A stretch of 64,000 nt of DNA from JAAFIP01 sp043721235 (GTDB lineage: Bacteria; Pseudomonadota; Gammaproteobacteria; Burkholderiales; Burkholderiaceae_C). How positions within the stretch are numbered: position 1 is the stretch's first letter; every line of letters starts with the position of its first letter. Positions 41,394 through 49,278 of this stretch are shown piece by piece. The position numbers and the translations under genes were made by a program. Location of the stretch: the NCBI GenBank assembly GCA_043721235.1, contig JAYSRE010000186.1:1-64000 (forward strand), read 5' to 3'. The notes beneath the pieces are model-generated. The model ran no database searches. It had not been told where the DNA came from and was given only the letters and a program-made list of their open reading frames with translations.

Positions 41394-42815
41394 ATGAGCG
41401 CTGTACTGTCCCCCCCCACTTCCACTTCCAATTCCATCCCCAAAGTCGGCTTCGTTAGCCTTGGCTGCCCCAAGGCGCTGACCGACTCTGAGTTGATTCT
41501 TACCCAACTGTCCGCCGAGGGCTACCTCACGTCCCAAACTTTCGAGGGCGCAGACCTGGTCATCGTCAATACCTGCGGCTTTATCGACGATGCCGTTAAG
41601 GAAAGCTTGGACACAATTGGTGAAGCCTTGGCAGTCAACGGCAAAGTTATTGTCACGGGCTGCCTGGGCGCTAAAACGGTAGATGGCGGTGCCGATACCA
41701 GCGGTGGCAAAACGAACGAGAACCTGGTGCGCAAAATGCACCCCAGCGTGCTGGCCGTCACCGGCCCCCACGCCACCCAAGAAGTGATGGACGCGGTGCA
41801 CTTGCACCTGCCTAAACCGCACGACCCGTTTGTAGACCTGGTACCTGCCTACGGCATCAAGCTCACCCCCAAACATTACGCCTACCTCAAAATCAGCGAA
41901 GGCTGTAACCACCGCTGCACGTTTTGCATCATCCCCAGCATGCGCGGCGACTTGGTCAGCCGACCGATGGGCGATGTGCTCAAAGAAGCACGCGCGTTGT
42001 TTGAAGGTGGCATCAAAGAGCTGCTGGTGGTCAGCCAAGACACCTCCGCCTACGGTGTGGACACCAAATACCGCACCGGCTTCTTCGATGGTCGCCCAGT
42101 CAAAACCCGCATGCTTGAGCTGGTAGACGAGCTGGGCAAACTGGCCGAACCCTTTGGCGCGTGGGTGCGTTTGCACTATGTGTACCCCTACCCCAGCGTG
42201 GACGAGGTTATCCCGCTGATGGCGGCGGGCAGGGCGCTTCCTTACCTTGACGTGCCCTTCCAGCACAGCCATCCCGATGTGCTCAAACGCATGAAGCGCC
42301 CTGCCAGCGGCGAGAAAAACCTTGACCGCATTGCCCGCTGGCGCGATGCCTGCCCCGAGATTGTCATTCGCAGCACCTTTATTGCAGGCTTTCCGGGCGA
42401 GACGGAAGAAGAGTTTAGCCATCTACTGGACTTCATGGCCCAGGCGCAAATTGACCGCGCTGGCTGCTTTGCCTACAGCCCCGTAAAAGGTGCTGCGGCC
42501 AACGACATCCCCGGTATGCTGCCACTAGAACTGCGCGAAGAACGCCGCGCCAGGTTCATGGCGGTGGCCGAAGCAGTCTCTGCCGCCAAACTGCGCCAGC
42601 GCATCGGCGCCACCATGCAAGTGCTGGTAGACAGTGCGCCCGCGATGGGCAAAAAGGGTGGTCTGGGCCGCAGCTATGCCGATGCACCAGAGATTGACGG
42701 CATCGTAAAACTGCTGCCCCCTGAGAAAATAAGCAAGCAGCTTAAAGTGGGTGAATTTACCAAGGCCCGCATCGTCGGCACCGATGGGCATGATTTAGTG
42801 GCACTCCCAATTTAA
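41394..42815 (+). CDS. rimO: Ribosomal protein S12 methylthiotransferase
   Basis: Radical-SAM enzyme that methylthiolates the conserved Asp of ribosomal protein S12. It is 473 residues. The N-terminal MTTase domain (VGFVSLGCPKALTDSELILT; IVNTCGFIDDAVKESLDTIG) is followed by the SAM motif CNHRCTFCIIPSMRG and the ending TRAM domain (about 395-473). A Ser/Thr/Pro-rich start precedes the first domain. The stop codon TAA at 42813-42815 is also the first base of a dispersed-repeat copy. Confidence 0.95.
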   Translation: MSAVLSPPTSTSNSIPKVGFVSLGCPKALTDSELILTQLSAEGYLTSQTFEGADLVIVNTCGFIDDAVKESLDTIGEALAVNGKVIVTGCLGAKTVDGGADTSGGKTNENLVRKMHPSVLAVTGPHATQEVMDAVHLHLPKPHDPFVDLVPAYGIKLTPKHYAYLKISEGCNHRCTFCIIPSMRGDLVSRPMGDVLKEARALFEGGIKELLVVSQDTSAYGVDTKYRTGFFDGRPVKTRMLELVDELGKLAEPFGAWVRLHYVYPYPSVDEVIPLMAAGRALPYLDVPFQHSHPDVLKRMKRPASGEKNLDRIARWRDACPEIVIRSTFIAGFPGETEEEFSHLLDFMAQAQIDRAGCFAYSPVKGAAANDIPGMLPLELREERRARFMAVAEAVSAAKLRQRIGATMQVLVDSAPAMGKKGGLGRSYADAPEIDGIVKLLPPEKISKQLKVGEFTKARIVGTDGHDLVALPI

Positions 42816-42870
42816 TAGCTACTTATGTAGTATTTCCTTGGGCGATAGGCCTGTTTGATTAAAAATATGG
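42812..42870 (+). repeat. Dispersed GCATTTCCTTGGGCGATA repeat, copy 8
   Basis: TTAATAGCTACTTATGTAGT from 42812, then ATTTCCTTGGGCGATAGGCC and TGTTTGATTAAAAAT. It abuts the rimO stop. Confidence 0.85.
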
Positions 42871-42979
42871 GATCAATACCAGGGCGTTGCGCAAGGGGCT
42901 TTTCTAGGCCGCGCTTGATAGCGTTTGCAGGGTCTGGCAGGTCCAGTTCTGTGCGGCCCAGCCAGTGTGTGCAAGCCAT
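42812..42979 (-). CDS. Possible small ORF ending in repeat copy 8
   Basis: A 55-codon frame from ATG 42979 begins MACTHWLGRTELDLPDPANA and continues IKRGLEKPLAQRPGIDPIF; its last dozen or so residues (RPRKYYISSY at the end) are encoded by the dispersed repeat. The first 40 residues look coding-like but I do not recognise them, and no strong ribosome-binding site precedes the ATG. It starts 18 bp after the IclR stop. It may be a real small gene, a truncated gene, or chance. Confidence 0.25.
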   Translation of the reverse strand: MACTHWLGRTELDLPDPANAIKRGLEKPLAQRPGIDPIFLIKQAYRPRKYYISSY

Positions 42980-42997
42980 GCTTTGTTGTGCATTAGC

Positions 42998-43849
42998 CTA
43001 GGTCAGTGACAGCGCTTTGGCCGTCTCGCGCAGGTACTCGCGCACCTCGGCCATGCCGGGGCCTACGTGGCGGTCGATGCGGCGAATGTAAGGGCAGGTC
43101 AGCGTGGCCAGCGCGCTGTTGTCGGGGCCGAGGATGGGAAAAGAAATATCCACCACACCAAAAGACTGCGCGCTGTCCCGCTCCAGGTAGCCTAGCTTGC
43201 GGATGGCGGCAAGGGTGGCCCGCAGCTTTGCCTCGGTGATGGGCACCTCGCCGTCCAGGGCGGTGTGTTCGGCCAGCATGCGCTGGTAGTTACCCGCATC
43301 GGCGTAGGCCAGCAGCAGGTGGCCTGAGGCGGTGTCCAGCAGGCCCACGCGCGCACCGCGCTGCACCGAAAAGCTCCAACCCCTTGGGCTGTCGATCTGC
43401 GCACTGATCAGCACATTGCCGCGGTCGTACACGCCCATGTGGCAAGACTGTTCGGCTTTGCGCGCAAAGTCATCCATCGCTGGCAGTGCCTGGTTAATCA
43501 GGCGGCTCATGGGCGGGTGGATGTGGGCTAGCGCAAACAGTTTGAGGCTTAGCGCGTAGCGATCTCCTGAGGTGCTGCGCATGACATATTGGCGCGCCAC
43601 CAGGCGCTCTAGCATGCGGTAGATTTCGCTGGCGCTGCGGTCCATTTCTTTGACGATCTCTGCACGCGTTAGGCCCTCTGGCTGGGTGGCCAGTAACTCC
43701 AGAATGTCCAAGCCCTTGTCTAGTGCGGGCGCGCGGTAGCGGCTTTCTGGCAGCGCAGACGCTTCGTCTTGGGCTTGCGGTTGGCTGCGGCGAGCGCCAA
43801 GCAGGGCGGCGCCGGGGGTGCTACGGGCTAAGGAGTCTAAGGGGGCCAT
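42998..43849 (-). CDS. IclR-family regulator of the L-fucose cluster
   Basis: A 283-residue regulator divergent from the fucose catabolic operon. After a variable 38-residue N-terminus comes the winged HTH (about 42-100; YRAPALDKGLDILELLATQP, LTRAEIVKEMDRSASEIYRM) and the IclR effector domain (about 115-280; WSFSVQRGARVGLLDTASGH, SFGVVDISFPILGPDNSALA). Position makes it the likely local repressor or activator, with a fucose-derived sugar acid as effector; both are inferred. Confidence 0.9.
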   Translation of the reverse strand: MAPLDSLARSTPGAALLGARRSQPQAQDEASALPESRYRAPALDKGLDILELLATQPEGLTRAEIVKEMDRSASEIYRMLERLVARQYVMRSTSGDRYALSLKLFALAHIHPPMSRLINQALPAMDDFARKAEQSCHMGVYDRGNVLISAQIDSPRGWSFSVQRGARVGLLDTASGHLLLAYADAGNYQRMLAEHTALDGEVPITEAKLRATLAAIRKLGYLERDSAQSFGVVDISFPILGPDNSALATLTCPYIRRIDRHVGPGMAEVREYLRETAKALSLT

Positions 43850-43929
43850 GGGTGGTGCGGCTTTCGGTGTGGGGGTTTACTGCAATGAGGTACATGCTAG
43901 GGGTAAGTTCTAGGTCTAAGTGCGCTAAA

Positions 43930-43999
43930 ACTCCGTATCATTAAAATTCACAAATGAATCATCTGTTTATATTTGAATCATTAAACCGGAGTTTACAGC
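43930..43999. promoter_or_regulatory. Divergent control region of the fucose cluster with repeated TGAATCAT
   Basis: AT-rich stretch directly upstream of the first catabolic gene. TGAATCAT occurs at 43955-43962 and 43974-43981, starts 19 bp apart (about two helical turns). CTCCGTATCATTAA and CATTAAACCGGAG flank them as an imperfect inverted pair. It is a plausible binding site for the adjacent IclR protein. Confidence 0.45.
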
Positions 44000-44761
44000 A
44001 TGGGTCAAGGTCGTTTGCAAGGTAAAACAGTACTCATTACCGCAGCGGGCCAAGGCATTGGCCGGGCCAGCGCCGTGGCCTGCGCAGCAGCAGGCGCGCA
44101 GGTGATTGCCACCGACATTAACCAAGCCCTTTTGGACAGTCTGGCCAAGGACTACCCTGGCATCCAGGTGCAGCAGCTAGATGTGTGCAATGCCGCCGCC
44201 GTGGTGGCCCTTGCGGCACGCACCCCTGCGCTGGACGCGCTGTTTAACTGCGCTGGCATGGTTGCCAATGGCAGCTTGCTGGACAGCACAGAAGCCGACT
44301 GGGACTTAAGCTTTGAGCTGAATGTAAAAAGCATGTTCCGCATGACGCGCGCCTTCTTGCCTGCCATGCTGGCCAAGGCACAAACGCAGGGCTGCGCAGT
44401 ATCCGTCATCAACATGGCATCCATGGCGTCCAGCATCAAGGGCTTTGCCAACCGCTGCGCTTACGGTGCCACCAAGGCCGCAGTCATCGGCTTGACCAAA
44501 TCGCTGGCGGCGGACTACGTGAAGGCCGGTTTGCGCGCCAACGCCATCTGCCCAGGCACTGTGGACACGCCCTCGCTGCGCGGGCGTATTGCCAGTGCCG
44601 CCGACCCGGTGCAGGCTGAAAAAGACTTTATTGCGCGCCAGCCCATGGGCCGCCTGGCCGCCGTGGACGACATTACGCCCATGGTGGTCTACCTGGCCAG
44701 CGACGAGTCCCGCTACATGACGGGGCAGACACTGCTGGTAGATGGTGGTGTCACTATCTGA
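44000..44761 (+). CDS. 2-keto-3-deoxy-L-fuconate dehydrogenase (SDR)
   Basis: Oxidises 2-keto-3-deoxy-L-fuconate to 2,4-diketo-3-deoxy-L-fuconate with NAD. It is 253 residues. The nucleotide loop is TAAGQGIGRASAV, a variant shared with this subfamily and BDH2/DHRS6 proteins. Catalytic residues are in INMASMASSIKGFANRCAYG followed by ATKAA. The ending YMTGQTLLVDGGVTI is standard SDR. First gene of the operon; the assignment depends on the SDR subfamily and on the complete pathway around it. Confidence 0.85.
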   Translation: MGQGRLQGKTVLITAAGQGIGRASAVACAAAGAQVIATDINQALLDSLAKDYPGIQVQQLDVCNAAAVVALAARTPALDALFNCAGMVANGSLLDSTEADWDLSFELNVKSMFRMTRAFLPAMLAKAQTQGCAVSVINMASMASSIKGFANRCAYGATKAAVIGLTKSLAADYVKAGLRANAICPGTVDTPSLRGRIASAADPVQAEKDFIARQPMGRLAAVDDITPMVVYLASDESRYMTGQTLLVDGGVTI

Positions 44762-44786
44762 TGACCGGTACAAGCAAGGTTTGAAT

Positions 44787-46280
44787 GTGGCTGCACTGAT
44801 CTGCGTCAACCAACTTAGCAAGTCCTTTCCAGGTGTGCGCGCACTAGACAGCGTGCGCTTTGATCTGCTTGCGGGCGAGGTGCATGCTCTGATGGGGGAG
44901 AACGGAGCGGGCAAGTCCACTTTGATGAAAATTCTAGCAGGCGTATACCGCAAAGACAGCGGAGAAGTACTGCTAGACGGCAAGCAAGTAGAGATCGACA
45001 GCCCTGCGCATGCGCAGTCGCTGGCGATTGGCATTATTCACCAAGAGCTGCACCTTATGGGGCACTTGACGGCGGCGCAAAACATCTTTTTGGGCCGTGA
45101 ACCACGCAAGGCTGCAGGCTTGCTGCTGGACGAACAGCAATTGAACCGCAATGCCCAGGCGCTGTTTGACCGGTTGAACCTGCAGCTGGCCCCTACTGTC
45201 ACCATTGGCGATCTGACCGTAGCACGCCAACAGATGGTAGAGATTGCTAAAGCGCTGTCGTTTCGCTTGCGCATACTCATCATGGACGAGCCTACAGCCG
45301 CACTGAACCATGCAGAAATTGAGGAGTTGTTTCGCATCATCCGCCAGCTCAAGCAGGAGGGCGTGGGCATTGTTTACATCTCGCACAAGATGGATGAGAT
45401 CCAGCGCATTGCCGACCGCATTACCGTCTTGCGTGATGGAGCGTACATAGCCACCGTGCCGGCTGCTACGCCCATGCAAGAAGTGGTCGCCATGATGGTA
45501 GGGCGCAAGCTGGACAAATTTGAAAAGACAGTGCCTGACACCTCAGCCAACGAAGTGCTACTAGAGGTGCGCGGACTGAACCGCGGGCGCGCCATCCGCA
45601 ATGTGAGCTTTACGGTTCGGCGTGGTGAAATCCTGGGTTTTGCGGGCCTCATGGGCGCAGGCCGCACAGAGGTGGCGCGCGCGGTGTTTGGTGCTGACCC
45701 GGTTGAGTCGGGTGAAGTGCGGGTGCGCGGGCAAGTGATTCGCCTGACTTCGCCGCAAGACGCAGTGCAGGCAGGTATTGGTTATTTGTCCGAAGACCGC
45801 AAGCACTTTGGCCTTGCCACAGGAATGGATGTGCAATCCAACATCACTTTGCCCAGCTTAAAACGCTGGCTTAAATGGGGCGTGTTTCTTAATCTTACGG
45901 CAATTCGGGCCATCTCCCAAGAGATGGTGCACAAGCTGCGCATCAAAACACCAATGCTTAGCCAAACGGTCAAGCTGCTGTCGGGCGGTAACCAGCAAAA
46001 GGTGGTGATCGCCAAGTGGTTGGTGCAAGACTGTGAGGTGTTGATTTTCGACGAACCCACACGCGGCATTGACGTGGGTGCCAAGAGTGAGATTTACAAG
46101 CTGCTCAATGACCTGGCCGCCCAGGGCCGCGCCATCATCGTCATCTCTAGCGAATTGCCCGAGGTGCTGCTTTTGAGTCACCGCATTGTGGTGATGTGCG
46201 AGGGCCGCATCACAGGGGAGGTGCGGGGCGACACGGCCACCCAAGAAAGCCTGATGGCCCTGGCTACACAGCGCGACTAA
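44787..46280 (+). CDS. Sugar ABC transporter ATP-binding protein (RbsA/XylG type), probably L-fucose
   Basis: About 497 residues from GTG 44787 (AAGG upstream); the frame is open to 44742 but that would overlap the SDR gene by 20 bp. Two tandem ATPase domains. The first has GENGAGKSTLMKIL, VARQQMVEIAKAL and ILIMDEPTAALN. The second has a degenerate P-loop (FAGLMGAGRTEVARAVF), LSGGNQQKVVIAKWL and LIFDEPTRGIDVG. This is the normal pattern of ribose-type ATPases. Fucose as substrate is inferred from the cluster. Confidence 0.92.
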   Translation: MAALICVNQLSKSFPGVRALDSVRFDLLAGEVHALMGENGAGKSTLMKILAGVYRKDSGEVLLDGKQVEIDSPAHAQSLAIGIIHQELHLMGHLTAAQNIFLGREPRKAAGLLLDEQQLNRNAQALFDRLNLQLAPTVTIGDLTVARQQMVEIAKALSFRLRILIMDEPTAALNHAEIEELFRIIRQLKQEGVGIVYISHKMDEIQRIADRITVLRDGAYIATVPAATPMQEVVAMMVGRKLDKFEKTVPDTSANEVLLEVRGLNRGRAIRNVSFTVRRGEILGFAGLMGAGRTEVARAVFGADPVESGEVRVRGQVIRLTSPQDAVQAGIGYLSEDRKHFGLATGMDVQSNITLPSLKRWLKWGVFLNLTAIRAISQEMVHKLRIKTPMLSQTVKLLSGGNQQKVVIAKWLVQDCEVLIFDEPTRGIDVGAKSEIYKLLNDLAAQGRAIIVISSELPEVLLLSHRIVVMCEGRITGEVRGDTATQESLMALATQRD

Positions 46281-46297
46281 TTAAAAAAAGGCACAGC

Positions 46298-47305
46298 ATG
46301 GCAACGGCACACACTATTTCTCTCACTTATTGGGCAGCCCTGCTATCGGGCGGCCAGGCCAAGCAAAAGCTGCTGGCTTTTGCCAGCCTGATTGCATTGA
46401 TCTTGGTGTTCACTGTGCTCAAGCCCGATGCCTTCATGACGCGGGATAACATTATCGGTATCTTGCAGTCCACTACCGTCATTGGCGTGCTGGCCATTGC
46501 AAGCACTTTTATCATTATCACCTCGGGCATCGACCTGTCTGTGGGCGTTTTGATGACGTTTTGCGCTGTGATGGCGGGCGTTTTCATGGTGAACTTGGGC
46601 ATGCCTGTGCCCCTGGGCATCGTGTGTGCTTTGGCTATGGGCGCGTTGTCGGGCTGCATTTCGGGTTTGGCCATCACTAAGCTCAAAGTGCCGCCGTTCA
46701 TTGCTACACTGGGCATGATGATGCTGCTCAAGGGCGTGTCGCTCATCATTACCAACACCCGGCCGATTTACTTCAGCGATGTAGCAGGCTTTGACCAAAT
46801 AGCGTTGGGCTCGCTGATCGGTGACCTTGTACCCAGCCTTCCCATTCCAAACGGTGTTCTCATCATGTTTGTGGTGGCACTGGTGTGCGCAGTGGTGCTA
46901 AATAAAACTGCACTGGGTCGCTACACATTTGCACTGGGCAGTAACGAAGAGGCGGTGCGGCTGTCGGGTGTGAATGTGAACCGCTGGAAGGTCATCATTT
47001 ACACCTTTTCTGGCGGCATTTGCGGTATCGCTGGCTTGTTGATTGCCTCACGCCTGAACTCTGCACAGCCTGCACTGGGCCAAGGCTACGAGCTGGACGC
47101 GATTGCCGCTGTAGTGATTGGTGGCACTTCGCTCAGTGGTGGTGTGGGCACCATTATGGGCACTGTCATTGGCGCTTTCATCATGAGCGTGCTCATCAAC
47201 GGTTTGCGCATTATGTCGGTCGCCCAAGAGTGGCAGATGGTGCTTACCGGTCTTATCATTATTTTGGCGGTCTACACCGACAACTTGCGCCGTAATAAAA
47301 AATAA
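46298..47305 (+). CDS. Sugar ABC transporter permease (RbsC type), probably L-fucose
   Basis: A 335-residue membrane protein from ATG 46298 (AAAAAAAGG upstream) with about ten helices. BPD_transp_2 landmarks: TSGIDLSVGVLMTFCAVMAG, SNEEAVRLSGVNVNRWKV and GQGYELDAIAAVVIGGTSLS followed by GGVGTIMGT. It lies 17 bp after the ATPase gene and would form a homodimeric pore. Confidence 0.92.
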   Translation: MATAHTISLTYWAALLSGGQAKQKLLAFASLIALILVFTVLKPDAFMTRDNIIGILQSTTVIGVLAIASTFIIITSGIDLSVGVLMTFCAVMAGVFMVNLGMPVPLGIVCALAMGALSGCISGLAITKLKVPPFIATLGMMMLLKGVSLIITNTRPIYFSDVAGFDQIALGSLIGDLVPSLPIPNGVLIMFVVALVCAVVLNKTALGRYTFALGSNEEAVRLSGVNVNRWKVIIYTFSGGICGIAGLLIASRLNSAQPALGQGYELDAIAAVVIGGTSLSGGVGTIMGTVIGAFIMSVLINGLRIMSVAQEWQMVLTGLIIILAVYTDNLRRNKK

Positions 47306-47398
47306 GGAGACCGCACGACACCCATGTACCTACTTTGGTTTTCATTTTCCCTCACCGTGATTTTACGCAACACATTATTTTTATATTAGGAAACAACC

Positions 47399-48343
47399 AT
47401 GAACGCAAAACGACAACTGCTGGCTTTGACCGCTGGCTTGGCACTGGCGGGCTTTTCCAGCTTTTCAGCTGCCCAGGAAATTTACATACCCCTGATCTCC
47501 AAAGGCTTCCAGCACCAGTTTTGGCAAGCTGTGAAGCAAGGTGCTGACCAAGCTGCCAAAGACTACAAGGTGAAAGTCACCTTCGAGGGCCCTGAGACCG
47601 AACAGCAAGTGGACAAACAGATCGACATGCTGTCGGCAGCATTGGCCAAAAAACCAGCCGCCATTGCCTTTGCTGCGCTGGACAGCAAGGCTGCTATTCC
47701 GCTGCTTAAAAAAGCCCAGGCTGCCAAGATCCCTGTTATCGCGTTTGACTCGGGTGTCGATAGCGACATCGTGCTGACCACGGCACAAACCGACAGCCGG
47801 GCTGCTGCGGCTATGGCGGCGGACAAGATGGCAGAGAAGATCGGTGGCGAAGGCGAAGTAGCAGTAATTGGGCATGACCAGACCAGCACAACCGGTACGG
47901 GCCGCCGCGATGGTTTTGTAGACCAGATCAAGGCCAAGTACCCCAAAATTAAGGTAGTAGATATTCAGTACGGCGGTGGCGACCACCTCAAGTCTGCTGA
48001 AATTGCCAAAACCCTGATGCAAGCCCACCCTAAACTCAAAGGCATTTTTGGCACCAACGAAGGTTCTGCTATTGGCGCGGGCAAAGGTCTGAAAGAAGCT
48101 AAAAAGACCGGCGTGATCATCATCGGCTTTGACTCCGGCAAGGCGCAGAAGGACATGATCAATGACGGCACCATTGCTGGTGCGATCACCCAAAACCCGG
48201 TGGGTATTGGTTACAAGACTGTGGAAGCGGCTGTTAAGGCTTTGAAGGGTGAGAAGTTGCCCAAAATCATCGACACCGGCTTCTACTACTACGACAAGAG
48301 CAATATGAAGGATGCCAAGATCGCGGCGGTTCTCTACGATTGA
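47399..48343 (+). CDS. Sugar ABC transporter periplasmic binding protein (RbsB type), probably L-fucose
   Basis: A 314-residue periplasmic protein with a Sec signal peptide (cleaved about residue 25, FSAAQ). Peripla_BP_4 features: IPLISKGFQHQFWQAVKQGA, PVIAFDSGVDSDIVLTTAQT, GIFGTNEGSAIGAGKGLKEA and GFDSGKAQKDMINDGTIAGA. The opening differs from classical RbsB by an aromatic-rich HQFWQ. It follows the permease by 93 bp of AT-rich sequence, and a strong hairpin lies just after the gene. Confidence 0.92.
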   Translation: MNAKRQLLALTAGLALAGFSSFSAAQEIYIPLISKGFQHQFWQAVKQGADQAAKDYKVKVTFEGPETEQQVDKQIDMLSAALAKKPAAIAFAALDSKAAIPLLKKAQAAKIPVIAFDSGVDSDIVLTTAQTDSRAAAAMAADKMAEKIGGEGEVAVIGHDQTSTTGTGRRDGFVDQIKAKYPKIKVVDIQYGGGDHLKSAEIAKTLMQAHPKLKGIFGTNEGSAIGAGKGLKEAKKTGVIIIGFDSGKAQKDMINDGTIAGAITQNPVGIGYKTVEAAVKALKGEKLPKIIDTGFYYYDKSNMKDAKIAAVLYD

Positions 48344-48359
48344 TGTTCCCTGTGGCAAG

Positions 48360-48385
48360 TGCGCTGCTGCTCAGGCAGCAGCGTG
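48360..48385 (+). other. Stem-loop after the binding-protein gene
   Basis: GCTGCTGC (48363-48370) pairs with GCAGCAGC (48375-48382) over a TCAG tetraloop, with extra pairs outward. It sits 20 bp after the stop of the binding-protein gene and is followed by CGCCCTGTTTTCGTTTTT. Likely mRNA stabiliser or partial terminator separating transporter and enzyme genes. Confidence 0.5.
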
Positions 48386-48422
48386 CTCGCCCTGTTTTCG
48401 TTTTTACTGCAAGGACAAGACT

Positions 48423-49277
48423 GTGAAATTAGTACGCTATGGATTACCAGGTCAGGAAAAGCCCGGTGTGTTAGATGCCCACGGCCGCGTGCGCGACCTC
48501 TCGGGGCAAATTGCTGATGTGGCCGGTGCCGCACTCTTGCCCGACAGCTTGGCGCGCTTGCGTGGCTTGAACATGGACAGCCTGCCCTTGGTGGCAGGCA
48601 CTGCGCAAAAAGATTTACGTCTAGGCGCCTGTGTAGGCCAGGTAGGCAAGTTCATTTGTATTGGACTCAATTATTCTGACCATGCGGCCGAGAGCGGCAT
48701 GCAGGTGCCGCCCGAGCCGGTGGTGTTTAACAAATGGACCAGCGCTATCGTTGGCCCCGACGACCAGGTAGAAATTCCGCGTGGCTCGGTCAAGACCGAC
48801 TGGGAGGTTGAGTTGGGCGTGGTGATTGGCAAAGGTGGGCGCTATATCAGCGAGGCCGATGCTTTGTCACATGTGGCTGGCTACTGCGTGGTAAACGATG
48901 TGTCTGAACGTGAATTCCAGCTTGACCGCAGCGGCACTTGGGACAAGGGCAAAGGCTGCGATACTTTCGGCCCTACAGGCCCTTGGCTGGTTACAGCCGA
49001 TGAGGTGCCTGACCCGCAAGCCCTGAAGATGTGGCTGGAAGTGGATGGCAAGCGCTACCAAAACGGCAGCACTTCGACGATGGTGTATGGGGTTCAGTTT
49101 TTAATTTCTTACCTCAGCCGCTTCATGAGCCTGCAGCCTGGCGATGTGATTTCTACCGGCACCCCGCCCGGTGTGGGCATGGGCCAAAAGCCGCCGCTGT
49201 ACCTGCGTGCTGGCCAAACTATTCACTTGGGCATTGAGGGCCTGGGTTCCCAAACGCAGAAGACCGTACAGGCCTGA
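48423..49277 (+). CDS. 2,4-diketo-3-deoxy-L-fuconate hydrolase (FAH family)
   Basis: Hydrolyses the diketo acid to pyruvate and L-lactate, the last pathway step. About 284 residues from GTG 48423 with AAGGACAAGACT upstream; the frame to 48312 overlaps the previous gene and is rejected. FAH-family landmarks: IGLNYSDHAAESGMQVPPEP, WEVELGVVIGKGGRYIS (metal-binding Glu), NDVSEREFQLDRSGTWDKGK and GDVISTGTPPGVGMG. One base separates it from the dehydratase start. Confidence 0.88.
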   Translation: MKLVRYGLPGQEKPGVLDAHGRVRDLSGQIADVAGAALLPDSLARLRGLNMDSLPLVAGTAQKDLRLGACVGQVGKFICIGLNYSDHAAESGMQVPPEPVVFNKWTSAIVGPDDQVEIPRGSVKTDWEVELGVVIGKGGRYISEADALSHVAGYCVVNDVSEREFQLDRSGTWDKGKGCDTFGPTGPWLVTADEVPDPQALKMWLEVDGKRYQNGSTSTMVYGVQFLISYLSRFMSLQPGDVISTGTPPGVGMGQKPPLYLRAGQTIHLGIEGLGSQTQKTVQA

Positions 49278-49278
49278 C

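Noticed and set aside
41346..42422. 358-codon minus-strand frame opposite rimO
   Set aside because: Codon-bias shadow of rimO; His/Gly/Val-rich translation without recognisable family.
47465..48358. 297-codon minus-strand frame opposite the sugar-binding protein
   Set aside because: Antisense to a gene with signal peptide and full periplasmic-binding motifs.
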